The notes under the pieces are model-generated. The model worked only from the letters and a program-made list of their open reading frames with translations, did not search any database and had not been told where the DNA came from. A DNA stretch of 64,000 nucleotides from Desmodesmus armatus. Taxonomy: Eukaryota > Chlorophyta > Chlorophyceae > Sphaeropleales > Scenedesmaceae. The stretch is from positions 169,915-233,914 of the forward strand of contig VIIQ02000150.1 in assembly GCA_007449985.2 (NCBI GenBank), in the 5' to 3' direction. The first letter of the stretch is position 1. Each line of letters opens with the position of its first letter. Below, one piece after another: positions 12,159-23,311 of the stretch. The position numbers and the translations under genes were made by a program.

Positions 12159-15100
12159 GTGCCCAATAACCGCTCGCTGAACACACCCTGCCCCCCTGCA
12201 GGTGATGAGCAGCAGTTGCTGCTGGATGTGGATGCTGCTGGAGTAGCCAGTGCAATGCAGTGGCTCAGCAGGTATGAGCTGACTGTGTTGGCGCAATCTT
12301 GTGCAGCTGGCATGTAGCGCACATGCAAGTCACATGCAAGCAGTTCTCTCAGGCATTAACAACGTCCTTGAAGAAGGTCGAAATCTGGAGTGCATCGACG
12401 GCAGTTGGAGTGTAACACAAGCTTTTGGAGGGTGGGGTGTTTGGGGATGTCCTGCTGCCTGTACTGGTTGCATCCCCGCCTCCTGAAGTCAGTCACAGCA
12501 AGGTGGCTGCTGGCGCACCCCAACGCAACATCCTCATTCCTGTTCCTTCAGGTGTCGGTGTAACATCCTCACTCTTTTTCTTTCGGGTGTAACAACCTCA
12601 CTCTTTTCCCTCCAGGTACAAGTTGAGGCGGCAGCTGGTGCTTGAGGATGTCAGCAGCAGGGTGGCTGTGTGGGCGGCTTTTGACGGCCAGCTCAAGGCA
12701 GGCACAGCAGGTGGGTTGGCAGGTCGGTCTGAACTTCAGCGGAGTAGTAGGCAGTGGCTGCCAGCAGCAGCAGCAGCAGCAGCAGCAGGGTGGCTGTGCG
12801 GGGCGCTTGCAAGGGGCAGCTCACGGCAAACACAGCAGGTGGGTTGGCAGGCCGGTCTGAACTCCAGCGGATTAGTAGGCAGTGGCTGCCAGCAGCAGCA
12901 GCAGCAGCAGCAGGGTGGCTGTGTGGGCGGCTTTCGAGGGGCAGCTCAAGGCAGGCACAGCAGGTGGGTTGGCAGGCCGGTCTGAACTCCAGCGGATTAG
13001 TAGGCAGTGGCTGCCAGCAGCAGCAGCAGCAGCAGGGTGGCTGTGTGGGCGGCTTTCGAGGGGCAGCTCAAGGCAGGCACAGCAGGTGGGTTGGCAGGCC
13101 GGTCTGAACTCCAGCGGATTAGTAGGCAGTGGCTGCCAGCAGCAGCAGCAGCAGCAGCAGGGTGGCTGTGTGGGCGGCTTTCGAGGGGCAGCTCAAGGCA
13201 GGCACAGCAGGTGGGTTGGCAGGCCGGTCTGAACTCCAGCGGATTAGTAGGCAGTGGCTGCCAGCAGCAGCAGCAGCAGGGTGGCTGTGTGGGCGGCTTT
13301 CGAGGGGCAGCTCAAGGCAGGCACAGCAGGTGGGTTGGCAGGCCGGTCTGAACTCCAGCGGATTAGTAGGCAGTGGCTGCCAGCAGCAGCAGCAGCAGCA
13401 GCAGCAGGGTGGCTGTGTGGGCGGCTTTCGAGGGGCAGCTCAAGGCAGGCACAGCAGGTGGGTTGGCAGGCCGGTCTGAACTCCAGCGGATTAGTAGGCA
13501 GTGGCTGCCAGCAGCAGCAGCAGCAGCAGCAGGGTGGCTGTGTTGGCGGCTTTCGAGGGGCAGCTCAAGGCAGGCACAGCAGGTGGGTTGGCAGGCTGGT
13601 CTGGACTCCAGCAGAGTACTAGTAGTGGGCAGTGGCTAGCAGCAGCAATAGCAGCAGCAGGGTGGCTGTGTGGGCGCTTGCGAGAGCCAACTCAGGGCAC
13701 AGCAGGTGGGGCTGTGGCAGGCACAGCAGGCGGGATTGTGCTAGGTGGTGAGCGGCAGCAGGGTGGCTGTGTGGGCTGCAAGGGGCTGTCAACTCAAGGC
13801 AAGGACAGCAGGTAGGCATTACCTACAGCAGAAGCTGCAGCACCCTAAACCCTCCCCCAACACAATGTCACCACTGTGCAGTTGACTTGCGGCAAGACCC
13901 GCGGCTGCCTCAGCTGGGCCTACGGGGGCTCTTTGACGTGCAGCAGCTGCCACCCCCTCCCCCGCTTGCTTGCTTGTCTGAGAGTGTTGTGGAGTGAAAC
14001 ACATGTACAGCCCACCTTCTACAACTCACCACTAACATGCAACCTCACAACCCGTACTTCATGCATGGCAGGTGACTGACGGCAAGACCCGCGGTTTCCT
14101 CAACTGGGCCTATGGTCAGCTACGTTTGTAATGAACCTAAACCTGAAACTGCACACCTCACACCCTCACTCACACAGCAATATCACCATTGTGCAGGTGA
14201 CTGGCGGCAAGACCCGCGGCTTCCTCAGCTGGGCTTGCGGGGGCTGTTTGACGTGCAGCAGCTGCCACCCCCTCCCAGTGAGGCGGGGGGCACCAGCAGC
14301 AGGAAGCAGCGGGCAGCGGGGATGTCTGTCGTCAGCGAGCATGCACACCAACGCTGGAGGTACCAGCTGGGGGTGGCAGAGGGCGACAGGGAGATCCCTT
14401 CTGGTGAGTGGCTTGTTGTGTGACACTTTGCTACACATCAGGGCTGACGTGCTGGTTCTCTTGGATTGTCAGGGGGGGGGGGGAGTCCCACCGGCTAGCC
14501 AGACACACCGGAATCAGGCAAATGTGCGCACTTTTGACCTGGGCCTGCAGTGGCTGCCTGTCGTCAGCGAAAACACACACCAGCGCTGGAGGTACCAGCT
14601 GGGAGTATCAGAGGGTGACAGGGAGATCCCCTCTGGTGAGTGGGGGTGGATTTCTGTTGGTGACGGCTGGGCAAATAGGATGTTGCATCGACGGGCGCAA
14701 GCAGCTACCCTGCTGCTGACTGCAGCAGCTGGCAACCCACCAGGGGGGGTTGCAATTCAAAGCCAAGTTGCAACACACCAGGGCTAATGTTTTTTTCCGT
14801 CCCTGACCAATTGAGTCAGAGTACGAGTTGGTTGCATCCCTGCTCCACTCATGTCTGTGGTAGCAGACATGCTTGTTTGTGTTCTAACTGATGTTTTTTG
14901 CAGTATGACCAATTTTTGCAACCTGCTCAGGGCAATGGCCCAGTAGTTCTCCCACCCCCCCAAGTGAAACGATGCAAATTTTTGGCACCACAAACTGCAA
15001 GGACTTCTCAACTCAGTAGGGGATGCAGCATCCGGCCGCTCACAACTTGTCACACCAACATGCACTGCAACTCAATTGTCACTCGCATGCACTGTGCAGG

Positions 15101-16188
15101 TGAAGTTGCCCCGTTGGAGTGCAACCTGGATGCCCTGTCTGGCATCAGCTACACCAAGGGCTGCTACATAGGACAGGAACGCAACAGCTACACACACTAC
15201 AGGTACCACCACTATGACATATGCTATTGTCACACCTGCCACTGCTGAAGGGGCTTGCTGATCTCAATTGTTAACGGATGCAGCCCATCACTTTGCTGAC
15301 TGTGTAACTAGCAATGCACCCAGACGTGCACCTGGTGAGATGCATACATACACTATGCAGTACAGCCCATCACTCTGGCAACTGTCAACACCTTGTACGA
15401 TCTGTTGACTGCACTCTGTCGTCACCGCAGGGGCATCATCCGTCGCCGCATGATGCCTGTGCGCCTGGAGGGTGTGGACGACTCAACACGTGAGTGAGCG
15501 GCAGAGGGGATGGAGGGCAGCCAGGGTCAAAGGGGCCGATGGGAGTGAGGGGTCAGGTTGAGGGGCCAACGGCAGGGGGGGGGGGCTTAAATTTGGGGGC
15601 AGATTGAGTGAGGGCAGAGGGGAGCGAATGTTGCAGGGGCAGAGGGGTGTGGTTGTTTGGGGCTGCTGCAGGCAAGCTGCCGCCAGGCACTGCAGGGCAT
15701 GCACCTTGTGTGTTGTCCTTTCATTGTCAAGAGGAAGGGGTTTCGGCTGCCCTTGGGCTTTTGGTGAACACTTTCGCCGTACGCAGCATCCAGACCGTGT
15801 CAATCAAAACCTCAGCTCACTGGGAAATGTCTGCAGCTTACTTGATTGGGAACTCGTTTTTTTCATGCGCGCTGCGCTGCTGCTTTCTGTTTTCTGTGTT
15901 ATCCTTGCAGAGCTCCCCTGTCCCCTGCCTATTGTCGCAGCAGGCAGCAGTCCATCGCAGACGGCAGCCAGCAGCAGAGGTGGTGTCGGTACGTTGACTG
16001 CACACATTGGCGATGTAGGCATGGCGTATATCAAGCTGCTGCCGGCATTGGCTGCTGCAGAAGGCAGGACCCCTCCATTGCAGGTGCAGATAGAGGGTCG
16101 GCAGGTTGCTGTTGTGCCACAACGACCCCACTGGTGGCCGGCTGAGTGGGGCAGGGAGGAGCGAGCCAGTAGCACGAGTGCACCTTGA
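11144..16188 (+). CDS. IBA57: IBA57-type Fe-S cluster assembly protein (GcvT/YgfZ family)
   Basis: This is a folate-binding-fold protein that acts late in mitochondrial (or plastid) 4Fe-4S cluster maturation with ISCA-type partners. Exons: 11144-11338, 11740-11857, 12202-12271, 12616-12710, 14197-14403, 15100-15202, 15431-15489 and 15911-16188. They close in phase to 374 residues, close to the family's usual length. The first about 45 residues are rich in R, S, H and A and lack acidic residues, like an organellar presequence. Family blocks follow: 'LASRGVISVRGQDAEQFMQ', 'GMTTNDLRPLE', 'QDPRLPQLGLRGL', 'LECNLDALSGISYTKGCYI' and then 'GQE'. The K-G-C-Y-I-G-Q-E signature is therefore complete and split by no intron. 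Exons 2, 4 and 5 have tandem copies of their edges in the adjacent introns. Alternative use of an exon-5 copy at 13874 would change the sequence only slightly. Confidence 0.93.
11940..12110 (+). repeat. Two decayed copies of the IBA57 exon-2 3' edge
   Basis: The end of exon 2 plus its donor and about 25 intron bases (around 11837-11890) recurs at about 11940-11990 and, more decayed, at 12040-12105. The recurring intron words are ggtgcgcagca and gctgacaaggct. Both copies lie between exons 2 and 3. Confidence 0.65.
12661..13815 (+). repeat. Exon-4-derived minisatellite in IBA57 (10 units counting the exon)
   Basis: The end of exon 4 (12661-12710, coding for 'VAVWAAFDGQLKAGTA'), its gtgggt donor and about 75 intron bases are repeated. 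The landmark ggtggctgtg occurs at about 12661, 12789, 12914, 13036, 13161, 13280, 13408, 13533, 13661 and 13760, a period of about 119-128 bp. Each unit starts with a (CAG)n run of different length and keeps a donor. Units 3-7 are nearly identical, so the array is young or homogenised. CAG length differences change the frame of read-through between units. Confidence 0.92.
13862..14640 (+). repeat. Extra copies of IBA57 exon 5 and of its 3' edge
   Basis: The 5' part of exon 5 (from 14197, coding for 'RQDPRLPQLGLRGLFDV') is present upstream at about 13862-13950 with an acceptor and an intact frame, and again, shorter, at 14072-14112. The 3' end of exon 5 (coding for 'HQRWRYQLGVAEGDREIP') with its gtgagt donor recurs at about 14550-14640. 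The canonical exon at 14197-14403 is the only copy that has both ends. Confidence 0.85.
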
Positions 16189-17504
16189 TATGCGAGCAGT
16201 AACATGTTTTCTTTTGCATCGTTGTCACATTTTTGGGCGGCCTGACCTCATACTCATGGTAATGAACATGGTCTTGAACCAGCCGACGTTTTCAGTGTGC
16301 CGCTACAACACAGCTGTCCGCCGTGATCTGCGAGCGTTGACGTGCATGGGTATTGCTGTGTGGGTCGACTGACGTTTATACAGTGGTAATGAATATGGCC
16401 TTGCACCAAGCAAATCAGGGTGGGCAGTACCGCCCAGCGGTCAAAGTATCCACTTGTAACATCCTCAGACCTGACTTGTCCATTCAGTGTTGTCGGTTAC
16501 TGTTGGCCGGCCAGTACCACTCCAAGAAACACAACTCCTCAGCCCCTGAACAGCATCACCACAGTCATGGTCACAACCAACTACAACACCTGCTACAAAC
16601 CAGGGTGCTCCGCTGAGTGCGCTGTCACCTTGTAACTGTTCAGCAGCAGACTGATAGTGTCCTACTGGAAGCTTTGGACTGACAAAGCAGCGTCCTCTTG
16701 CGGTGTGCCATACTGTATGTCAGCCCGCATTCGGCTGTGGCATTGGCTCCGCATGGGGGCACCTTGGCCTGTGGCTCACATTACAAGAACCTCACACTAC
16801 AAGAACCTAGCTACCTTCGCTACTACAGCTTCAATGGGGTCAGCGCCATACCTGGCTGTCCTTACTGGAGCCACTTGAGGCCCATGAAGCGTCAACATGT
16901 TTGGTAAGGAATTGGAGTTTGGGCACATAAACAACTGACAAACCAAAACCATCAGCAACAATCATCCGGCGAGCACCCATCATGCAGCATGCCCACTCAA
17001 ACACCACCCTATCAAGTCAAATCAAATCAAAGTTACACCTGTAGCTATGAAGCTCAAGAGCTCATGCCAGCCATTCACTGATATCACGGAGATAGCACAA
17101 CAAACCAGAAGGAACAACATACTATGCCTCTACTGCCACTACATAGCTGCTGCCTCTGCCCCATACAGGAATGCATGCACCACCTGCCTTGTACACATGA
17201 AGTCACCTGCTGCACCACGTGCTGACTTGCCGAACAACGTCACCGTCTTACCAAATGTTGCCCAATCAGATACCTCCCTGCGCCTCTACTGCTGCCTGCA
17301 TAGCTGCTGCTTCCGACTCGCTCAGGTATGGCTCAGGTATCATTAGGTCATCCTGCACAGCCTGCTGCTTCCAATTCATCCAGGAATACATGCATCTGCA
17401 CCGCCCGCCCTGTACAGGGCTCAGCCTGCTGCATCTTATGCTGATTTGCCAAGAAAAAGCATGACAGTCTCATCGGACCGGGTGGTCACCCGCACGTTGC
17501 TCAC
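16189..17504. other. Convergent intergenic region with degenerate copies of the BAHD terminal exon
   Basis: This region lies between the IBA57 stop and the BAHD stop. The BAHD 3' end (around 17515-17615) is echoed on the same strand at about 17275-17440 and more weakly near 17120-17190. The shared words are gctgcctgcatagctgctgcttc and the complement of the 'GGGWMVHVFLDE' coding block. No separate gene is supported. Confidence 0.5.
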
Positions 17505-19140
17505 TCAGATGCCTCCCTGAGCCTGCACTGCTGCCTGCATAGCTGCTGCTTCTGACTCATCTAGAAACACGTGAACCATCCAGCCACCACCCTGTGCTGG
17601 TGTGGCCTGCTGCGTGAGCACCAGTGGGTAGGGCTGTGGCTGGCTGAAGCTGGGGACTGCAAGGCTTGGCACCTGACCAGCAAAGGATGTGTCTGCCTGG
17701 AAGTGAAGGGGCCACCTGCATTTGAGGGCATTTGAGGGCGAGCCAGGGAAGTCAGACAAGGATTGATGCAGCACCTGACACACAGGGGGTGGCCCAGGGG
17801 TGTTGCAGGAGGCATGGGCTCTTTCAATGCTATGAGAATGGGGAACACAAGGAAACCTTGAAAGGGTGGCAAACATTCACAAAATGGAACAGAATTATTC
17901 AAACAAATGCAACATTTCTCAAGTTCAATAAAAAGAGGAGCCAAGTCATGGACCCTCCTGACAGGCAACCTTGGCTGCAGGTATGTCCAACACCCTTGCC
18001 ACGCTGAGCTTCTTCTTGGAACCTGGCAGGCCTGACCCCCCCCCCCCCCCTCCACCCCATGATCGGCAACATCGCACCCCCCCCCCTCAGCCCCTTCCAT
18101 GACCCCTCCACTTACCCCCCTCCCCGCCACCCAAGTCTGCAGACCCTCTTCCCCCCTCGACCCCTTCCGCCCCCTCCCCTACTCCATCCACCCCCACCTC
18201 ACCCCCAGCCATCAACAGCTGTCCACCCTTGCAGCTACCGTCCAAAAAAATTGCAGTACAGAAGAACAGGGGCGTTTGCCAAATGCATCAAAGAAGTCCA
18301 CTGGCAGCACCAGTGGCCCTCCCAGCCTTGTTGCGAGCAAGCAGGGGCCCTGGACGCCACTCACTGTGTGGTGGACAGTGACGCCAGCAGCCCCAGCTGC
18401 ATCTGCTGCTGCAGCAGTGCAGTGGGCCCCATGGCATGCAGCCGCCTCCAGGTCACCTCACCAGCAGCAACACCAGCACTGCTGCCGACACCTGCAGCCC
18501 CCTTTGCAGCAGCGGTAGTCGGCGCTGCTGCTGCTGGTGGTGCTGCTGGTGATGTATCCACTGCCGCCATTCCCTTGATGCCTGCTGCCCAAGCCAAGTC
18601 AGGCAGCCACACCTCTGACGACCTGAGGGGTGGGTGAAAAAAGGTAAAGTACAAGAACAAGAAGGGTGATACTGATGGAGTGCGCAAGCAGCTATGCTGC
18701 AACTGACTCTAGCCACGGAAGAGACACAACCAGCACGGGAAGAAGGTTGGGTGGTGTCAACACACAGATGCACATCATCGCAAGGGTGTTTCACGCCCCC
18801 CGGGGTGTACACCAGACAGATGCAACTAGCTTGGAGGGTGGAGACCCACATGCACAATCCCAACCTTCTATATTGCTTGACGCTTGCCCTACGTATGCCA
18901 TCAGGTGTGCCTCCCTGCGCATGGGCGTCAAGGCAAGCATGCCTAGAACAGTCTCTGACGCAGCGAAGGAGGGCTGCAGTGCACCGAGCCAACCCCGCAA
19001 ATGAACTCTAGTGCCAAAAGAAAGGTTTCTAGCAGTCACTGTGCAGCCATGCTTGCGGGATTGAGCAGTTGCTGACCAAACCGTCACCATCTGCACCTGA
19101 CCAATTTGCAGCACCCACCTATGGGGCGCTTGCGAGCGCC

Positions 19141-19192
<52 letters not shown>

Positions 19193-22100
19193 GTGTTACA
19201 TTGGGGCCTGTCAATCCAGACCATAAGCTGCCGACCAGTGGCAACCGGGGACACCAATCCATTATCCCCCCAAAAGTAACAAGGCGCCACCTATGACCTG
19301 CCTTTTTCAGCAAGTACCTGCGTTACACACAGAGTTAACTGACATGCAAGCATGTGCAAGGCATCGAGCATGGAAAGATGCGGCCTTGTGAAGCGCACAT
19401 GAAGCGCCAAAAAAAAGGTCTTGCTTACCTGAGCTCACCTGCGCAGTCTTGCGACGCTCTGAGGTCGCCTGACGCCGCAAACTGGTTTCAAAACTTTTGC
19501 AAACTTGCTAAACCCTGTGGGCATTCAGAGACGGCGGATTTCCCGCCGCCGGCATCAGCTGCGATCCATCCGATCCCTTCATCGGGAGCTTGGTCTAGTG
19601 GTATGATTCTCCCTTAGGGTGGGAGAGGTCGTGGGTTCAATTCCCGCAGCTCCCCTTTTGCCTCTGCTGCTGCCTGGAATGGGCTGCACCTGTTGCGGTA
19701 CTTGGCAGAAGTGTTGCAGTGCTAGGGCTGCAGTCAACTGTAGGCCACAAGGCTAGCGCACCAGACTGCTGCTGACAGCTGCGGCACAAGCAGCGGGTGT
19801 TACAAGCACAATGCATGGTGGGGTGGGCTTTTGACAGCTATGCGAGCGTGCGGTGGAGCCTACACGCCGTGACGGGATTGATGCCGTCTGAGAGCTTAGT
19901 GTCTTTGCCCAAGCCGCAGACCTTGTACAACACTATATGCTGGTGAAATTGGAGTGCCGCATGCACCTACGCTGCAGCTGATGAAGTGCGCATGCAGCTA
20001 GGTTGGAATGACTCCAGCCATTGGACACATCAGCTACCATGTGACGAAAGGCCTCTAGATGAGCAGCACACCCTGTGCTTGCTTGGGCACATACCAAACA
20101 GGTGATGGCAGTAGGGGTGGTGGCTGAAAACATTCTGAGGGTGTTTGTGCACCAGGTGCAGCCCATTTTAGGCAGCAGCAAAGGCAAAAGGGGAGCTGCG
20201 GGAATTGAACCCACGACCTCTCCCACCCTAAGGGAGAATCATACCACTAGACCAAGCTCCCGACGAAGGGATCGGATGGATCGCAGCTGATGCCGGTGGC
20301 GGGAAATCCGCCGTCTCTGAATGCTCACAGGGTTTAGCAAATTTGCAAAAAATTGGAAATCAGTTTGCGGCGCCAGGCGATCTCAGAGCGTCGCAAGACT
20401 GCGCAGGTGAGCTCAGGTAAGCAAGACCTTCCTTTTGGCGCTCGCGAGCCCCCATAGGTGGGTGCTGCAAGTCGGTCAGGTGCAGATGGTGACGGTTTGG
20501 TCAGCAGCTGGCTCACTCCCGCAAGCATAGCTGCACAGTGACTGCTAGAAACCTTTCTTTTGGCACTAGAGTTCATTTGCGGGGTTGGCTCGGTGCCCTG
20601 CAGCTCGCAGGTACTTGCTGAAAAAGGCAGGTCATAGGTGGCGCCTCGTTACTTTTGGGGGGATTGGTGTCCCCGGTTGCCACTGGTCGGCAGCTTATGG
20701 TCTGGATTGACAGGCCCCAATGTAACACAAATCATCACCATCATCATCCCCTTCGCATCAGAGACTGTTCTAGGCAAAATCGTGGAGGCAGCAGGGGGGC
20801 AGGCAAGGAGGTGCATGCCAAGGGAAAGCATATGCAACACGCATGGATTGCGGTATGAAGCATTACTGACTGGTGGGGATTGTGCCGCCGGCCCGCATGC
20901 CACTTTGCTTTGGTCCAATCTGGGACCCATTGCTGGCTGTGTAGATTGGCTTGCTGACCCCCAAGTCAAACAAGACTACTGGACCCTTAAGGGAGGGCCG
21001 CCTAACATGACAACCGTACCGCCCAACATGACAATTCTACGACGGATTTTTTGGATCTTCCTTGTTGCTCCATTATCAATACCCCCCCCCCCCCCCCCCC
21101 CACCCAGCATCCCCAACGGACATACACACCTGTGCACGGCCGCATGCAGTGCCTGAGCCAGCTGTGCCCTGCTGCACTCCTGTGCCACGCAATCCTCCAC
21201 AATCGCGCTTGCAAAGAAGTTCCCAACAGCAGCTGCCAGCGCCTGCTGCCCCTGACGCCCCAGCAGCTGCAGCTGCTGCTGTGGCAGCCTGCCGCGCATG
21301 TCTGCTGCTACTGACACATCGTGTGGCACACCCTGCCTGCCTGGCAAGCCCCCGAACGCTTGCAGCACAGACGCAAGCAGCGCGTTGTGCGAAGAGCACC
21401 AAGCTTGACCACCGCTGCCAGAGGCGGCCGTTGCTTGCTGCTGCTGCTTGGTGTTGCTGCCAGGTGGTGCTGCAGCTTCAGCCAGCAGCTGCTGCTTCAT
21501 CTGCTGAAGGCGGCCTGGACAAAATTGCAAGAAGAAAAACAGAAAAGGTCGGGGAAAATGAGTTGCGTGGAGTATGCCAAGAGCAAACCTGTCACCTCAA
21601 TCCAGTCAGGCAGGGGTATCAGTGGTACACCACTAACTAGCACAAGAGTGACGTTAGTACTGCTACAAGTGCACCCCCCCCCAGAGTCTGCTTAGTGGTA
21701 TCTGTTGAGCAATGGGTGGTTTGTGCCTTTGGCCAAAACAATTTACGACAGTGTGACCCCACCTGGAGGCACATAGTAGCTCAGGCGCACCGGCCGCTGA
21801 CTGCTGCTGCTGCTGCTGCTGAGTGCTGCAAGCATACTGAACCTGTCTTTGTCAGCCTTCTGCAGTGGCTTCAGCCTGACAGGGACCCAGGGGCGGCCCG
21901 CTGCTGCTGCCGCCTGCTGCTCCTGGTGCAAGGTATCCACCAGCTGGTTTAGCAACGGCGCTGCCGAAACTAGCCCAGCCTGCACCTCCCCCTCTTCCTG
22001 CTTCTGCTGCTGCTGCTGCTTTTTGTCGAGCTGAGCCGTGGCAGCAGATGCTGTTGACGCCTTGTTCCCGTGCTGCTGCTGCATTTGCAGCGGCTGCTCA

Positions 22101-22366
22101 TCAAGCTCCGCAGCGGCAGCAGTGCCAGGTGCAGCCACTGCCGCTGCGGCAGCAGTGTATGCTGCTGCCAGGTGCCGCAGCAGCAGCCTAAGGCTGGTCC
22201 AGTCACCCAACAGGTGTGACATTCTCACTCCCAACACACAGCCGCCCCCATGCAGCTGCAGGAGAGCCACATGCACCAGGGGGAGGTCTGTGCTGAGGTA
22301 GGCGGGGGTCAAGCTGCCTGGGAGGTGGCTGAACAGCAGGTCGGGAAGCTCAGGGGTGTGCACCTG

Positions 22367-22403
<37 letters not shown>

Positions 22404-23311
22404 GTGGTGGTGGTGGTGGTGGTGTCCTTGGCAGCTTCTGCTCCTGCTGATGCTTCACGAGTGTCAGAAGTGTTGGTGTTGGTGCTGGTGGGGTTGGATG
22501 CTGCTTGAAGCTTGAGCTGTTGCAGGGTGAGGGAGGAGGTGTGTCCTTCCAAGAAGGATACACCGCTGCTGCCTGCTGGGCTGTGGGGCACTGTTATCAG
22601 CTGACCATCCTGCAGAGAGTCAACGGCAGGCAGCAGCAGTGGCTGCTGAAAACTGCAGTGATGGTGACTGTGTAGCTGTCTCCCCCCCCCCCAAAGCTGT
22701 AGCTCCCCCCCCCCATTCAGCTGCAGTTTCCGCACCCCCCCCCCCCGGGAGATGACGCGTACTTTCCCCACACCAGCAAATCCGCAGATGTCTTCCAACC
22801 CCCCTCTCTGTAGCTTCTTGGAAGGAGTGCTAGTAGACGGACAGACTGTCAACAACCCTCGTTGCACCTCAGCAGCAGGTGCTTGCCGTCATGCACTTGT
22901 CAACAACTAAACTAGTGACCATGAACGTGATCAGACGTGCAGATGTGTTGCCATCTGTTTGTTGTTGCACTGTGCGCCACCACTTGTTCAAGCAGACAGT
23001 GCTAACTGTCATGTCAGGCCCTGTCAGCATGCTCAACACAGCAGTGCCAGCCTTACCTCATCACTGGAGAGTCTGTAGCCAAAAGGCGGGTACTGACGCA
23101 ATGCAACTGCCACAGCAGCTTTGAGAGCATGGCTGTCCAGGCTGGTTTCAAACAGGAGAGCCTGCTGCAGGAAAACTGTTGGTGCTGCAAGGCGGTCCAG
23201 GAAGGATGGGGGCTCTGGCTGTTGCTGCACAGTTGCTTGAATGAGTTCCTGTAGCCATTCTATCGGTTCTGAGAGCCCTCGGGAGCTGGATTGCTTCAGC
23301 AGTGCAAACAT
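17505..23311 (-). CDS. BAHD (HXXXD-type) acyltransferase with low-complexity insertions
   Basis: BAHD enzymes move acyl groups from acyl-CoA to alcohols or amines in the cytosol. Exons: 23311-23057, 22867-21763, 21514-21130, 18622-18365 and 17715-17505. They close in phase to 737 residues, far above the usual 430-480 because of Q-, S-, T-, A- and G-rich inserts in exons 2-4. Family features appear in order. The N-terminal lobe has 'LKAAVAVALRQYPPFGYRL'. The active site is 'MSHLLGDWTS' (HxxxD). Further on are 'SYYVPPG', 'DVSVAADMRGRL' and 'AVGNFFASAI'. The C-terminal block 'FQADTSFAGQVPSLAVPSF' stands where most members have DFGWG, and the domain ends with 'GGGWMVHVFLDESEAAAM'. The strict DFGWG motif is therefore degenerate here. 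Intron 3 (21129-18623) contains an inverted repeat with two tRNA genes. The acyl acceptor cannot be predicted. Confidence 0.82.
19141..19189 (+). repeat. (ATG)n microsatellite
   Basis: An uninterrupted run of about 16 atg/gat triplets lies at the junction between blocks B and C of the left inverted-repeat arm. The corresponding site in the right arm (about 20730-20747) has only a few cat triplets, so the run expanded after duplication. Confidence 0.95.
19584..19655 (+). tRNA. tRNA-Pro(AGG)
   Basis: This is a 72-base cloverleaf. The acceptor stem GGGAGCT pairs with AGCTCCC (7 bp). The D arm contains TTGGTCTAGTGGTATGA, the anticodon loop TTAGGGT gives AGG (reads CCU), and the T arm is GTGGG-TTCAATT-CCCGC. 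The A and B box promoter elements are intact. TTTT follows two bases after the gene and serves as the Pol III terminator. CCA is not encoded, and there is no intron. It lies inside the BAHD intron on the opposite strand. Confidence 0.97.
20190..20261 (-). tRNA. tRNA-Pro(AGG), second identical copy
   Basis: This gene is the reverse-complement twin of the tRNA at 19584-19655 and identical over all 72 bases that I compared. It has the same AGG anticodon and a TTTT terminator on the minus strand. The two genes are convergent and 534 bp apart. Confidence 0.97.
20190..20780 (-). repeat. Right arm of the rearranged inverted repeat
   Basis: Read on the minus strand from 20780 to 20190, this arm has the order A, C, B, D, tRNA, while the left arm has A, B, C, D, tRNA. 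Landmark words shared in inverted form include the tRNA 5' flank (about 20262-20340), the segment around 20400-20420, and the segment around 20640-20735. Confidence 0.8.

Larger units (their letters stand above)
18955..19655 (+). repeat. Left arm of a rearranged inverted repeat inside the BAHD intron
   Basis: This arm contains, in order: block A (about 18955), block B (about 18980-19140), block C (from the (ATG)n run at 19141 to about 19320) and block D (about 19415-19583) leading into tRNA-Pro. All blocks recur inverted at 20190-20780, but with B and C exchanged. Identity within blocks looks high, and the tRNA and its 5' flank are nearly identical. Confidence 0.85.
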
